NCBI RefSeq assembly: GCF_000177195.2
Contig: NC_015953.1
Coordinates: 3,162,001 to 3,226,000, forward strand
Direction of reading: 5' to 3'
Length of the DNA: 64,000 bases
Source of the DNA: Streptomyces sp. SirexAA-E
Lineage (GTDB): Bacteria; Actinomycetota; Actinomycetes; Streptomycetales; Streptomycetaceae
In this document: one piece after another, positions 11,383-20,090 of the stretch
Layout of the letters: the number at the start of each line of letters is the position of its first letter
Numbering within the stretch: the first letter of the stretch is position 1
Program-made: the position numbers and the translations under genes
Notes under the pieces: generated by a model
Database searches by the model: none
Told to the model about the DNA's origin: nothing
What the model saw: only the letters and a program-made list of their open reading frames with translations

Positions 11383-11817
11383 CTATCGCCCGGAGTCCGG
11401 TGGTGCTTCATCGGCAGGAGACCCGTCTTCGGACTCGGCCGCCGGGGCTTCGGAGAGAGCCGGAGCGACGATGCGCACCGCGTCCCGCAGGGCTTCACGC
11501 TGCTCGGCCGACATCATCCCGAAGAAGGCGACGAGCGCGGCCGCCGGGTTGTCGCTCCGCGACCAGGCTTCGTTCATCAGTGCGGCCGAGTAGGCGGCAC
11601 GCGTGGAGACGGCCGTATATCGATAAGCCCGCCCGTCCACTTCCCGGCGTACCCAGCCCTTCTGATGGAGATTGTCCATTACCGTCATGACGGTCGTGTA
11701 TGCGATGGACCTCTCCTGCTGAAGGTCCTCGAGAACTTCCCGCACGGTGACCGGGCGGTTCCATTGCCAGACCCGTGTCATCACGGCGTCTTCCAGCTCT
11801 CCCAATTGGCGAGGCAC
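11383..11817 (-). CDS. BlaI/MecI/CopY-family transcriptional regulator
   Basis: 144 aa from GTG 11817. The N-terminal winged helix (about 5-75: LGELEDAVMTRVWQWNRPVTVREV and IAYTTVMTVMDNLHQKGWV) is clear. The C-terminal helical dimerisation part ends in an acidic, Pro-rich tail. BlaI proteins usually repress a membrane metalloprotease receptor gene and their own gene. No BlaR1/M56 partner is visible here. The AT-richer 11824-11855 segment (TTAGTGCTAGATGTCTGG) is the probable promoter but gives no clean dyad. Confidence 0.88.
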   Translation of the reverse strand: MPRQLGELEDAVMTRVWQWNRPVTVREVLEDLQQERSIAYTTVMTVMDNLHQKGWVRREVDGRAYRYTAVSTRAAYSAALMNEAWSRSDNPAAALVAFFGMMSAEQREALRDAVRIVAPALSEAPAAESEDGSPADEAPPDSGR

Positions 11818-11865
11818 AGCGTCACCTTAGTGCTAGATGTCTGGAATGGCATATTTCGTCGCACG

Positions 11866-11904
11866 AAAAAGGGCGCACGGCTCCACCAGGAGCCGTGCGC
11901 CCTT
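11866..11904 (-). terminator. Rho-independent terminator after the 59-aa membrane protein
   Basis: A perfect 16-bp stem (11869-11884 with 11889-11904) has the loop ACCA. On the minus strand it is followed by a run of T residues (complement of 11866-11870). It starts 16 nt past the stop of the gene at 11920-12099 and insulates blaI from it. Confidence 0.9.
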
Positions 11905-11919
11905 CGCGGTCGGGCCGGG

Positions 11920-12099
11920 TCAGACGCCGTCGGTCCGTGGGGCCTGCTGCGCCGATTCGGCGCGGGCGAGGGCCGCGTCCACGGCGGCGTCCTCCTTGGC
12001 CTTGTTCGGCCCGCCCTGACTCTTGATGATGACCGTCACGAGGGCGATGAAGAAGACGGCCATCACCACGGGCGGCACGAGCGCGGATACGTAGTCCAT
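11920..12099 (-). CDS. Small single-pass membrane protein, unknown function
   Basis: 59 aa from ATG 12099, the start that places the hydrophobic segment at the N-terminus. A longer frame to 12186 adds Arg/Gly-rich residues of doubtful value. Residues about 5-27 form one transmembrane helix (VSALVPPVVMAVFFIALVTVII). A short charged cytoplasmic tail (KAKEDAAVDAALARAES) with helical, possibly coiled-coil, character follows. It has its own strong terminator. From memory a similar short protein is kept at this position in other Streptomyces. No function is known. Confidence 0.75.
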   Translation of the reverse strand: MDYVSALVPPVVMAVFFIALVTVIIKSQGGPNKAKEDAAVDAALARAESAQQAPRTDGV

Positions 12100-12172
12100 G
12101 TTCCCCAGAGTAGCGAGCCCGGCATTCCGGCCCCTTGGGGACCCCTCGGACACGGCGTGTCCCCGGCGCCCG

Positions 12173-12808
12173 TCAGGAGACGGCACGCTCGTCGGGCGGG
12201 GACGCGGGGGCCGGGCGGCGCGGCGGGAAGACCTCCGAGGGCTTGGGCGCCGGCCGTCCCGGTGCCGTCGGCCGTCCCGGTGCGGCCGGTCGGGCCGGCG
12301 TCCCGGGCTCGCCCGGGCCCTTGGGCCGCGCGGGCTCGCCGGACGCCGCCCGGCCGCCCGGCAGGGCCAGCAGCCGGCCGCGCTGGGCGGGTGTCACGGG
12401 CGCGGGGCGGCCCGCGAGCCGGGCGCGGACCGAGCGTTCGGCGATGACCCGGCAGCGTTCGAGGAGGGCGGCCGCGACCGGTGCGCTCCGCAGCGCGCGC
12501 AGGGCGGCGAGATCCTCGGGGCGGGGGTCGTACCCGGCGGCCAGAGCGTCCTGCAGGAGCTCCAGATAGCCGGTCAGCGAGCCGGGGAGCGCCTGGCGGT
12601 AGCGGGCGAGGTCGGCGAGGAGGAAGGCGCGCAGCCTGCCCGCCTCGTCCACCGCCTCGTCCACCGCGTCCGCGAGCCGCAGACAGTCCTGGACATCCTC
12701 TTCCGGCAGGGGCGTGGGGTGGAGGGCATGGGCGAGAGCGCGTCGGAGCACCCGCAGCTCGTCCGCACCGAACGCCATGCCGCCGCGTGATCCGTAGGGC
12801 GTGGGCAT
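12173..12808 (-). CDS. Conserved Streptomyces hypothetical protein with disordered Pro-rich C-terminus
   Basis: 211 aa from ATG 12808 (ATG 12778 would give 201). Residues about 10-130 are Ala/Leu/Arg/Glu-rich and helical. Residues about 135-211 are a low-complexity Pro/Ala/Gly/Arg tail with PGRPTAPGRPAP-type repeats, probably disordered. No catalytic motif or membrane helix. It follows the coaX operon on the same strand after a hairpin and so probably has its own promoter, in the AT-richer 12809-12845 stretch. Confidence 0.75.
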   Translation of the reverse strand: MPTPYGSRGGMAFGADELRVLRRALAHALHPTPLPEEDVQDCLRLADAVDEAVDEAGRLRAFLLADLARYRQALPGSLTGYLELLQDALAAGYDPRPEDLAALRALRSAPVAAALLERCRVIAERSVRARLAGRPAPVTPAQRGRLLALPGGRAASGEPARPKGPGEPGTPARPAAPGRPTAPGRPAPKPSEVFPPRRPAPASPPDERAVS

Positions 12809-12853
12809 GAAGCGACAATACGTGCTAAATGGACAAAATCGTCTTAACTGGCC

Positions 12854-12889
12854 GCCCGGCGGCGCGGCGCACAGCCGCTGCCGCCGGGC
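12854..12889 (-). terminator. Hairpin after the coaX operon
   Basis: GCCCGGCGGC (12854-12863) pairs with GCCGCCGGGC (12880-12889) around a 16-nt loop that can fold further. It lies 29 nt past the coaX stop on the minus strand and would end the five-gene cofactor operon. Confidence 0.55.
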
Positions 12890-12917
12890 CGTTCCCGCAG
12901 GTGATCGCGGGCACGTC

Positions 12918-13715
12918 CTACATCCGGGCGATGTTGCGCTCGTACACCAGGCGCAGCCCGATGAGGGTCAGCCAGGGTTCGTGTTCGTCGATGACGGAGG
13001 ACTCCCCCAACACCATCGGAGCAAGGCCACCGGTCGCGATGACGGTGACGTCGTCCGGGTCGGCCGCCAGCTCCTTCTTCATCCGCTCGACGACCCCGTC
13101 GATCTGGCCGGCGAAGCCGTAGACGATGCCGGACTGCATGGCCTCGACGGTGTTCTTGCCGATCACGCTGCGCGGCCGAGCCAGTTCGATCTTGCGGAGC
13201 TGGGCGCCCTTCACACCGAGCGCCTCCACCGAGATCTCGATCCCCGGTGCGATCACCCCGCCGGTGTACTCGCCGCGGGCGGAGACCGCGTCGAAGGTGG
13301 TGGCCGTGCCGAGATCGACGACGATCGCCGGGCCGCCGTAGAGCTCGACCGCGGCGACCGCGTTGATGATGCGGTCCGCGCCGACCTCCTTGGGGTTGTC
13401 GGTCAGGACCGGCACCCCCGTCTTGACGCCGGGCTCCACCAGGATCGCGGGGACGTCGCCGTAGTAGCGGCGGGTGACCTCGCGCAGTTCGTGCAGGACG
13501 GCCGGGACGGTGGAGCAGATCGCGATGCCCTCGATGCCGTCGCCGAGCTCCATCCCGAGCAGCGGGTGCATCCCCATGAGGCCCTGGAGCAGTACGGCGA
13601 GCTCGTCGGCGGTGCGGCGGGCGTCGGTCGAGATCCGCCAGTGCTCGACGATCTCCTCGCCGTCGAACAGCCCGAGGACCGTGTGCGAGTTGCCGACGTC
13701 GATGGTGAGCAGCAT
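12918..13715 (-). CDS. coaX: Type III pantothenate kinase
   Basis: 265 aa, normal for CoaX. The ASKHA-fold phosphate loop DVGNSHTVLGLF is at residues 5-16. The conserved GADRIINAVAA (near 110) and VVDLGTATTFDAV (near 130) elements are present. It phosphorylates pantothenate, the first step of CoA synthesis from that vitamin, and type III enzymes are not inhibited by CoA. The start ATG shares bases with the nadC stop, so the genes are translationally coupled. It is the last gene of the operon and uses the product of panC upstream. Confidence 0.95.
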   Translation of the reverse strand: MLLTIDVGNSHTVLGLFDGEEIVEHWRISTDARRTADELAVLLQGLMGMHPLLGMELGDGIEGIAICSTVPAVLHELREVTRRYYGDVPAILVEPGVKTGVPVLTDNPKEVGADRIINAVAAVELYGGPAIVVDLGTATTFDAVSARGEYTGGVIAPGIEISVEALGVKGAQLRKIELARPRSVIGKNTVEAMQSGIVYGFAGQIDGVVERMKKELAADPDDVTVIATGGLAPMVLGESSVIDEHEPWLTLIGLRLVYERNIARM

Positions 13716-14749
13716 CAGACGCCGGCCCCCTCGGCGTCGCGGAAGTCCAGGCCGATGTCGAGGATCGGCGACGAGTGGGTGAGCGCCCCGACGGCCAGGT
13801 AGTCGACGCCCGCCTCGGCGTAGGCGCGGGCGGAGTCGAGGGTGAGCCGGCCCGAGGACTCCAGCACGGCGCGGCCGCCGACGAGGGCCACCGCCTCGGC
13901 TGTCGTGACCGGGGTGAAGTTGTCCAGCAGGATCAGGTCGGCGCCGGCCTCCAGCACCTCGTGGACCTGCTCCAGGGTGTCGACCTCGACCTCGATGGGC
14001 AGCTCCGGGTAGGCGGCCCGCACCCGCTTGAACGCCTCGGCGACACCGCCCGCCGCGATCACGTGGTTGTCCTTGACCAGCGCCGCGTCCACCAGCGACA
14101 TCCGGTGGTTGACGCCGCCCCCGCAGCGCACCGCGTACTTCTCCAGCGCGCGCAGTCCGGGCGTGGTCTTGCGGGTGTCGCGGACGGCCGCCTTCGTGCC
14201 CTCCAGCACGTCCGCCCAGGCCCGGGTCGCGGTCGCGATGCCGGAGAGCCGGCAGAGCAGGTTCAGCGCGCTGCGCTCCCCGGTGAGCAGGTCACGGGTG
14301 CGGGTGGTGACGGTGAGCAGCTTCTGGCCGGGCGCGACGCGGTCACCGTCCTCGACGTGCCGTTCCACCTCGAACTCGTCCGTGCAGACGATGGACAGGA
14401 CGGCCTCGGCGACGCGCAGACCGGCGACGACGCCCGCCTCGCGGGCGGTGAAGTCGCCGGTGGCGACGGCGTCCTCCGGGACGGTCGCGACGGTCGTCAC
14501 GTCGACCCCGCCGTCCAGGTCCTCCTCGATCGCCACGTGCGCGATGTCCTCGACCTGGACGGGGTCCAGGCCCGCCTCGGCGAGGAGCTGGGCGAGCGCG
14601 GGGTCCAGGCCGCACTCCAGGGCGTCGGCGTCGTAGCCGCCGCAGCCGCAGTCGTCGCCGCAGCCCCCACCGGACGCGGCGGGGACGCCGATCTGGATCA
14701 GCGGTACGTCCACGGGTGTGGGGCGCGGGTTCTCTTCGGGCGTGCTCAC
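13715..14749 (-). CDS. nadC: Nicotinate-nucleotide pyrophosphorylase (quinolinate phosphoribosyltransferase)
   Basis: 344 aa from GTG 14749, which overlaps the nadB stop. The core (about 58-340) has the QPRT hallmarks RDTRKTTPGLR, the CGGGVNHRMSLVDA segment, KDNH and LLDNF. It makes nicotinate mononucleotide from quinolinate and PRPP. The family is usually about 280-290 aa. The extra N-terminus here carries a Cys-rich segment (CGDDCGCGG, then Cys at about residue 44) that is not part of the known fold. It lies between nadB and coaX in a coupled operon. Confidence 0.94.
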   Translation of the reverse strand: MSTPEENPRPTPVDVPLIQIGVPAASGGGCGDDCGCGGYDADALECGLDPALAQLLAEAGLDPVQVEDIAHVAIEEDLDGGVDVTTVATVPEDAVATGDFTAREAGVVAGLRVAEAVLSIVCTDEFEVERHVEDGDRVAPGQKLLTVTTRTRDLLTGERSALNLLCRLSGIATATRAWADVLEGTKAAVRDTRKTTPGLRALEKYAVRCGGGVNHRMSLVDAALVKDNHVIAAGGVAEAFKRVRAAYPELPIEVEVDTLEQVHEVLEAGADLILLDNFTPVTTAEAVALVGGRAVLESSGRLTLDSARAYAEAGVDYLAVGALTHSSPILDIGLDFRDAEGAGV

Positions 14750-16518
14750 GACTGCGGCTCCTGGGGGGCGTCGGCGGTGTGGTTCAGGGGGTCGGTGGGG
14801 GCGGCGGTCCTCGCCGGGGCGCCGTGGCGCACGGGCGGGAAGGCCGGGCCGTCGGTGCGGCTCACGACCGGCTGACGGTCCCGGCCGGTACGGACGACGA
14901 GGTGGCGGCGCCACGCGGTGTCGTCGCGGTCGGGCCGGTCCTCGCGCCAGTGGCAGCCCCGGGTCTCCTCGCGCTCCCGCGCCGCGGCGACCAGGACCCG
15001 GGAGACCAGGAGGAGGTTGGTGGCCTCCCACGCCTCCACCCCGGGCACGGCGTCCTTGGCGACGTCCTCACCCGTGTCGGCGCCGGGTCCCCCGGCGGTG
15101 CTTCCCAGCGCCTCCAGCCGCTCGGCCGCGACGGCGAGGCTGTCCGCGGAGCGGATGACACCGGCGCCCCGGGTCATGATCCGCTGGATCTCGGTCCGGG
15201 ACTCGGCGGCCAGCAGCGGGACGGTCACCGGCTCCGGGCCCTCGGCCACGGGGGCGGGCGTCCGCTCCCGGGGTCCGGCGGCCACGATGTCCGCCGCGAT
15301 GCGCTCGGCGAAGACCAAACCCTCCAGGAGGGAGTTGGACGCCAGCCGGTTCGCCCCGTGGACCCCCGTGCAGGCGGTCTCTCCGCAGGCGTACAGGCCG
15401 GGGACCGTCGTGCGGCCCCTCAGGTCGGTCCGGACGCCGCCCGAGGCGTAGTGGGCGGCGGGTGCCACCGGGATCGGCTCCGTCACCGGGTCGATGCCGT
15501 GGGCGCGGCAGGCGGCGAGGATGGTCGGGAAGCGCCGCTCCCACATCTCGGCGCCGAAGTGGCGGGCGTCGAGGTACATGTGCTCGGTGCCCGTCAGGTG
15601 CATCTGCCGGGTGATGGCCTTGGCGACGATGTCCCGGGGGGCCAGCTCGGCCAGCTCGTGCTGCCCGAGCATGAAGCGGGTGCCGGACGCGTCGACGAGG
15701 TGGGCGCCCTCTCCCCGTACCGCTTCGGACACCAGCGGCTGCTGGCCCTCGGAGTCGGCGCCGAGAAACAGGACGGTCGGGTGGAACTGGACGAATTCGA
15801 GGTCGGAGACCTCCGCGCCCGCGCGGAGCGCGAGGGCCACCCCGTCGCCGGTGGAGACCGGCGGGTTCGTGGTGGCGGAGAAGACCTGGCCCATGCCGCC
15901 GGTGGCCAGGACGACGGCGGGGGCGCGGACGGCTCCGACGCCGTCGTGCTGGCCCTCGCCCATGACGTGCAGGGTGACGCCCGCGGTGCGGCCCTCGGCG
16001 TCGGTGAGCAGGTCGAGTACCAGGGCGTTCTCGATGGTGCGCAGGGCCGCCGCGCGGACCGCGCCGACCAGGGCGCGGGAGATCTCGGCGCCCGTCGCGT
16101 CGCCGCCCGCGTGGGCGATACGGCGCCGGTGGTGGCCCCCCTCGCGGGTCAGGGCGATGGCCCCGGCCTCGGTCGTGTCGAACCGCGCGCCGGTGTCGAT
16201 GAGCCTGCGCACCGCGCCGGGCCCCTCGGTGACCAGGGCCCGCACCGCCGTCTCGTCGCACAGCCCGGCCCCGGCGACCAGCGTGTCGTCCAGGTGCTGC
16301 TCGGGGGTGTCGCCCTCACCCAGCGCCGCGGCGATGCCGCCCTGCGCCCAACGGGTGGAGCCGTCGTCGAGCCGGGCCTTGGTGACGACGACCGTGGCGA
16401 GGCCCGCCGCGGCGCAGCGCAGGGCGGTGGTGAGACCGGCCACGCCGGAGCCGACCACGACGACGTCCGCGTCGATGGCCCAGCCGGGGGCGGGGGCGGT
16501 CAGCCGTATTCCGGTCAC
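14746..16518 (-). CDS. nadB: L-aspartate oxidase
   Basis: 590 aa from GTG 16518, 1 nt after the panC stop. The N-terminal FAD dinucleotide-binding motif VVVGSGVAGLTTALRC is near residue 20. The succinate dehydrogenase/fumarate reductase flavoprotein fold follows, with CGETACTGVHGANRLASNSL near 370. It oxidises L-aspartate to iminoaspartate for quinolinate synthesis. A C-terminal extension of about 60 residues is Arg/Pro-rich and not conserved in the family. The partner nadA is not in this window. Confidence 0.95.
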   Translation of the reverse strand: MTGIRLTAPAPGWAIDADVVVVGSGVAGLTTALRCAAAGLATVVVTKARLDDGSTRWAQGGIAAALGEGDTPEQHLDDTLVAGAGLCDETAVRALVTEGPGAVRRLIDTGARFDTTEAGAIALTREGGHHRRRIAHAGGDATGAEISRALVGAVRAAALRTIENALVLDLLTDAEGRTAGVTLHVMGEGQHDGVGAVRAPAVVLATGGMGQVFSATTNPPVSTGDGVALALRAGAEVSDLEFVQFHPTVLFLGADSEGQQPLVSEAVRGEGAHLVDASGTRFMLGQHELAELAPRDIVAKAITRQMHLTGTEHMYLDARHFGAEMWERRFPTILAACRAHGIDPVTEPIPVAPAAHYASGGVRTDLRGRTTVPGLYACGETACTGVHGANRLASNSLLEGLVFAERIAADIVAAGPRERTPAPVAEGPEPVTVPLLAAESRTEIQRIMTRGAGVIRSADSLAVAAERLEALGSTAGGPGADTGEDVAKDAVPGVEAWEATNLLLVSRVLVAAAREREETRGCHWREDRPDRDDTAWRRHLVVRTGRDRQPVVSRTDGPAFPPVRHGAPARTAAPTDPLNHTADAPQEPQS

Positions 16519-16519
16519 G

Positions 16520-17497
16520 TCAGGCTCCGAGGGTCAGCGGGATGTTGTCGATCAGCCGGGTGGCGCCCACCCGCGCCGCGACGGCGAGGACGGCTTCGCC
16601 GCCCTGGCGGTCGTCCGGGATCTCGGTGAAGTCGGCGGGGTCCACGAGCGCGAGGTAGTCGAGGACGAGCGGTACGGATTCCTCGGCCGCCTCGTCCAGG
16701 ACGGCCTGTGCGGCGGCCCGCACCGCGGCGGGCCCCACGGCCGTCCGCGCCGCCGTCGCCGCCGCCTGCGAGTCTTCGGCAGCCCCGCGGGCCTCGGCGC
16801 GCGGGGCCTGCTGCGCGGCCGGCCGGTCACGGGCCGCGAACAGCGCCCTGGACAGGGCCAGCGCGGTACGGCGCTCGTCGGCGCTCAGGAAGCGGTTGCG
16901 GCTGGAGAGCGCGAGGCCGTCCGGGTCGCGGACCGTGGGGACGGCGACGATGTCGACGCCGAAGTTCAGGTCGCGCACCATCCGGCGGACCAGCGCCAGC
17001 TGCTGGCCGTCCTTCTGCCCGAAGAACGCGGCGTCGGGCCGGGTGAGGTGGAGCAGCTTGGCGACGACGGTGAGCATGCCGTCGAAGTGCCCGGGGCGCG
17101 AGGCGCCCTCCAGCCGCTCGCCCATGGGGCCCGCGACGATCCTGACCTGGGGGTCTCCGCCCGGGTAGACCTCGTCGACGGACGGCGCGAAGACCGCGTC
17201 GGCCCCGGCGCCCGCCGCGAGGGCGAGATCGGCGTCCAGGGTGCGGGGGTAGCGGTCGAGGTCGGCGGCCTCACCGAACTGGAGCGGGTTCACGAAGACG
17301 GTGACGACGACCTGGCCCTCGGGGCCCACGGCCTTGCGCGCCGCACGGATCAGGGTGGCGTGGCCGTCGTGCAGGGCGCCCATCGTCATCGCGACGGCAC
17401 GCCGCGCGCCGGCGGGCCGGGTGAGGGCGTCGAGCTCCGCGGCGGTGCGCAGCAGGGTGGTGGGTGCGGTGGTCATCGGTTCGCGTGCGGTGGTCAT
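16520..17497 (-). CDS. panC: Pantothenate synthetase
   Basis: 325 aa from ATG 17497, overlapping the preceding stop. ATG 17476 is an alternative start. The nucleotidyltransferase HIGH-like motif is [10 protein letters not shown] and the KMSKS-like loop is [19 protein letters not shown] and the pantoate-binding residues are present. It condenses pantoate and beta-alanine with ATP. It is longer than the E. coli enzyme (283 aa) because of an Ala/Glu-rich insert of about 35 residues after the LSSRN helix, probably a surface loop. Confidence 0.95.
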   Translation of the reverse strand: MTTAREPMTTAPTTLLRTAAELDALTRPAGARRAVAMTMGALHDGHATLIRAARKAVGPEGQVVVTVFVNPLQFGEAADLDRYPRTLDADLALAAGAGADAVFAPSVDEVYPGGDPQVRIVAGPMGERLEGASRPGHFDGMLTVVAKLLHLTRPDAAFFGQKDGQQLALVRRMVRDLNFGVDIVAVPTVRDPDGLALSSRNRFLSADERRTALALSRALFAARDRPAAQQAPRAEARGAAEDSQAAATAARTAVGPAAVRAAAQAVLDEAAEESVPLVLDYLALVDPADFTEIPDDRQGGEAVLAVAARVGATRLIDNIPLTLGA

Positions 17498-18462
17498 CGG
17501 TTCTCCCCCTGTCCGGAGTCCTCCGGGCCGTTCTTTCCGTTCGTGCCGTTCTCCCGGTCCGAGAGGACGTCGAGGAGGTCCTCCGCGAACTCCGGCTTGA
17601 GCAGGCCGTGGGCGAGCGCCCGGTCGGCCGTGGTGCGGGCCATGGCGAGGTATCCGGCCACGGCCTGCGGGGCGTGGGTGCGCAGCTGGTGCACGTGCGC
17701 GGCCACGGTGCCCGCGTCACCTCGGGCCACGGGGCCGGTCAGCGCCGCGTCCCCGGAGCGCAGGGCGTTGTCGAGCGCGGCGCCGAGCAGCGGGCCGAGC
17801 ATCCGGTCGGGTGCGGACACACCGGCCTTCCCCAGCAGCTCCATGGACTGGGTGACCAGGGTGACCAGGTGGTTCGCGCCGAGGGCGAGCGCCGCGTGGT
17901 AGAGCGGGCGGGCCTCCTCGGCGATCCACTCGGGTTCGCCGCCCATCTCGATGACGAGCGCCTCTGCGGCCAGCCGGAGCTCCTCGGGGGCGGTGACGCC
18001 GAAGGAGCAGCCGGCCAGCCGCTGGACGTCGACGGAGGTGCCGGTGAAGGTCATGACCGGGTGCAGGGCGAGCGGGAGGGCTCCGGCGCGTCGCGCGGGG
18101 TCCAGCACCTGGGTGCCGTACCGCCCCGAGGTGTGGACGATCAGCTGTCCCGGCCGCACGGCACCGGTCTCGGCGAGCCCTTCGACCAGGCCCGGGAGGG
18201 CGTCGTCGGGGACGGTCAGCAGCACCAGCTCGGCGCGTGCGAGGACCTCGGCGGGGGTGACCAGGGGGACGTCGGGGAGCAGGGCGGCGGCCCGGCGCAC
18301 GGACGCGTCGGAGACGCCGGAGACGGCGACCGGGCGGTGCCCGGCGAGCTGGAGCGAGGCGGCGAGCGCGGGTCCGACCCGGCCCGCGCCGACCACGCCC
18401 ACGGTCAGGCGGGCGGGACGGTCCCTCGCGTCGAGGGGTTCCTTGGAAACTGATGCGTTCAC
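17494..18462 (-). CDS. Rossmann-fold/DUF2520 protein, candidate PanG-type ketopantoate reductase
   Basis: 322 aa, first gene of the cofactor operon, sharing ATGA with panC. The N-terminal dinucleotide-binding motif [14 protein letters not shown] is at residues about 20-33. A Rossmann domain extends to about 150 and the DUF2520 helical domain follows ([20 protein letters not shown]). The family contains Francisella PanG, an alternative ketopantoate reductase. Together with tight coupling to panC this makes reduction of ketopantoate to pantoate the best guess. The last 30 residues are polar and variable. Enzyme activity is inferred, not shown by sequence. Confidence 0.85.
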   Translation of the reverse strand: MNASVSKEPLDARDRPARLTVGVVGAGRVGPALAASLQLAGHRPVAVSGVSDASVRRAAALLPDVPLVTPAEVLARAELVLLTVPDDALPGLVEGLAETGAVRPGQLIVHTSGRYGTQVLDPARRAGALPLALHPVMTFTGTSVDVQRLAGCSFGVTAPEELRLAAEALVIEMGGEPEWIAEEARPLYHAALALGANHLVTLVTQSMELLGKAGVSAPDRMLGPLLGAALDNALRSGDAALTGPVARGDAGTVAAHVHQLRTHAPQAVAGYLAMARTTADRALAHGLLKPEFAEDLLDVLSDRENGTNGKNGPEDSGQGENR

Positions 18463-18621
18463 GTGGCGACGGCCTTCCGTTCCAGTCCGCGGGGGGTACC
18501 GGACGACTTCTCTGAATGCTACGCCAGCACCTCATCGGCGACCCCGGCTGTCCACAGCCTGTGGGTAACTCCGCGCGAGACACGGCGCGGGTGGTGCCGG
18601 CGGACGGTGGATGATCGTCCC

Positions 18622-19767
18622 ATGGGAGACACCGACGAACAGAAGCAGCGGCATCGCAGGCTGACCGCGTGGCGGGGGTCGGCGAAGGTGCTCGCCCGCC
18701 CCTCCGCCGACCACACCCTGGCCGAACGGCTGGCCGCCCTGGCCGCCGACGCCGGGACGGTCCACGACCTGGACGAGTGGACGGACACGTACGGCAACGG
18801 CGTGGTCGCCGAGCTGGAGCGCCGCACCGCCGACCTGCTGGACATGGAGGCGGCCGCGTTCTTCCCGACCGGCACGATGGCGCAGCAGGTAGCGCTGCGC
18901 TGCTGGGCGGGGCGCACGGGTGATCCGGTGGTGGCGCTGCACCCGCTCTCCCACCCCGAGGTCCACGAACGGGGGGCGCTCACGGCGGTCGGCGGGCTGC
19001 GCACGGTGCACCCGACGACCGAGCCCCGGCTGCCCACGGCCGAGGAGGTCCGGGACCTCCCCGAGCCCTTCGGCACCCTGATGCTGGAACTGCCGCTGCG
19101 CGACGCCGGTTTCACCCTGCCCACCTGGGAGGAGCTGACGGCGGTCGTGGCGGCCGCCCGGGACCGGGACGCCGTGGTCCATCTGGACGGGGCCCGGCTG
19201 TGGGAGTGCGGCCCTCACCTCGGGCGGACCCTGCCGGAGATCGCCGCACTCGCGGACAGCGTGTACGTGTCCTTCTACAAGTCGCTGGACGGGCTCTCCG
19301 GCGCGGTGCTCGCCGGCCCCGCGACGCTGGTCGAACAGGCCAGGACCTGGCGCCACCGGTACGGCGGGCAGGTCTTCCAGCAGTACCCGGCGGCGCTCTC
19401 GGCCCTGCTCGGCCTGGAGCGGGAACTGCCGAGGCTGCCGTCGTACGTGGAGCACGCGAAGCTGGTCGCCGGGGCGCTGGCGGAGGGCTTCGCCGGTTCC
19501 GGGGTGCCGTGGTTCCGGGTGCACCCCGAGCCGCCGCACACGCACCAGTTCCAGATGTGGCTGCCGTACGGCACCGAGGTGCTCGACGAGGCGTCCGTGC
19601 GGCAGGCGGAGGAGACGGGCGTGACGCTCTTCCGCCGCTGGTTCCCGGCGGCCGGAGGGCCGCCCGGCGTCTCCTTCACCGAGGTCACGGTGGCGGCGCC
19701 CGGTCTGGAGTGGACCGCCGAGGACGTTCGGGAGGCGGTGGCCGGCTTCGTGGAGCGGCTGGTCTGA
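18622..19767 (+). CDS. Threonine aldolase/beta-eliminating lyase family protein (PLP-dependent)
   Basis: 381 aa from ATG 18622. A longer frame back to 18463 overlaps the divergent promoter and is unlikely. Fold type I PLP enzyme: the Schiff-base lysine is Lys220 in SFYKSLDGLSG, the cofactor-anchoring DGARLW lies near 189, and the early FPTGTMAQQVAL is typical. Low-specificity L-threonine aldolases split threonine to glycine and acetaldehyde. The exact substrate is not given by sequence. Only 6 nt separate a possible GATGAT -10 box from the ATG, so the message may be leaderless. Confidence 0.85.
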   Translation: MGDTDEQKQRHRRLTAWRGSAKVLARPSADHTLAERLAALAADAGTVHDLDEWTDTYGNGVVAELERRTADLLDMEAAAFFPTGTMAQQVALRCWAGRTGDPVVALHPLSHPEVHERGALTAVGGLRTVHPTTEPRLPTAEEVRDLPEPFGTLMLELPLRDAGFTLPTWEELTAVVAAARDRDAVVHLDGARLWECGPHLGRTLPEIAALADSVYVSFYKSLDGLSGAVLAGPATLVEQARTWRHRYGGQVFQQYPAALSALLGLERELPRLPSYVEHAKLVAGALAEGFAGSGVPWFRVHPEPPHTHQFQMWLPYGTEVLDEASVRQAEETGVTLFRRWFPAAGGPPGVSFTEVTVAAPGLEWTAEDVREAVAGFVERLV

Positions 19768-19773
19768 CGAGGG

Positions 19774-19793
19774 CGGGCCGGGTATCCGGCCCG
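19774..19793. terminator. Short bidirectional hairpin
   Basis: CGGGCCGG (19774-19781) pairs with CCGGCCCG (19786-19793) around GTAT. It sits between the ends of the convergent threonine aldolase gene and the 61-aa gene. Confidence 0.6.
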
Positions 19794-19801
19794 GCAGGCT
19801 C

Positions 19802-19987
19802 TCAGCCCGCCGCCCGGCCCCGTCCGTGCGGCGGGCGCCGGGGTGGAGGCGCGAAGGCGGTGGCGCGGAGGCGATCGCGGAGTCCGCGCAGGACCTCCAG
19901 GTCGTGGCGGCCGGGCAGCGGGGGCGGAGCCTCGCCGTGCCGCGCGGCACGGTAGCTGTCGAGCATCTGCTGCTGAACGATGTCCAT
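19802..19987 (-). CDS. Small conserved hypothetical protein
   Basis: 61 aa from ATG 19987. The N-terminal 20 residues (MDIVQQQMLDSYRAARHGEA) are helical and the C-terminus is basic and Pro/Arg-rich. No known domain. It is divergent from the ArsR-type gene at 20091 with about 100 nt between, and a 17-nt palindrome in that gap may serve both. From memory a gene of this kind lies here in related Streptomyces. Confidence 0.6.
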   Translation of the reverse strand: MDIVQQQMLDSYRAARHGEAPPPLPGRHDLEVLRGLRDRLRATAFAPPPRRPPHGRGRAAG

Positions 19988-20027
19988 GTCTCCAGCGTGG
20001 CTCCGCGCCGGGCCGCCGTCCCGTGGA

Positions 20028-20044
20028 TTGACGGCCCCCGTCAA
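20028..20044. promoter_or_regulatory. 17-nt palindrome, candidate ArsR-type operator
   Basis: TTGACGG and CCGTCAA are perfect inverted arms separated by CCC. The site is about 45 bp upstream of the regulator start and about 40 bp upstream of the divergent 61-aa gene. Its left arm contains TTGACG, a good -35 hexamer, so bound repressor would block the promoter. Confidence 0.5.
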
Positions 20045-20090
20045 ACGGGGCGGTCCTCCGGTCCGCCTGCCCCACCATGGAGGGGTGAGC

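Noticed and set aside
18544..18570. DnaA-box-like sequences (CTGTCCACA and an opposed TTACCCACAGG) near the threonine aldolase promoter
   Set aside because: Only two imperfect boxes that together form a short palindrome. No cluster and no origin genes, so not an origin.
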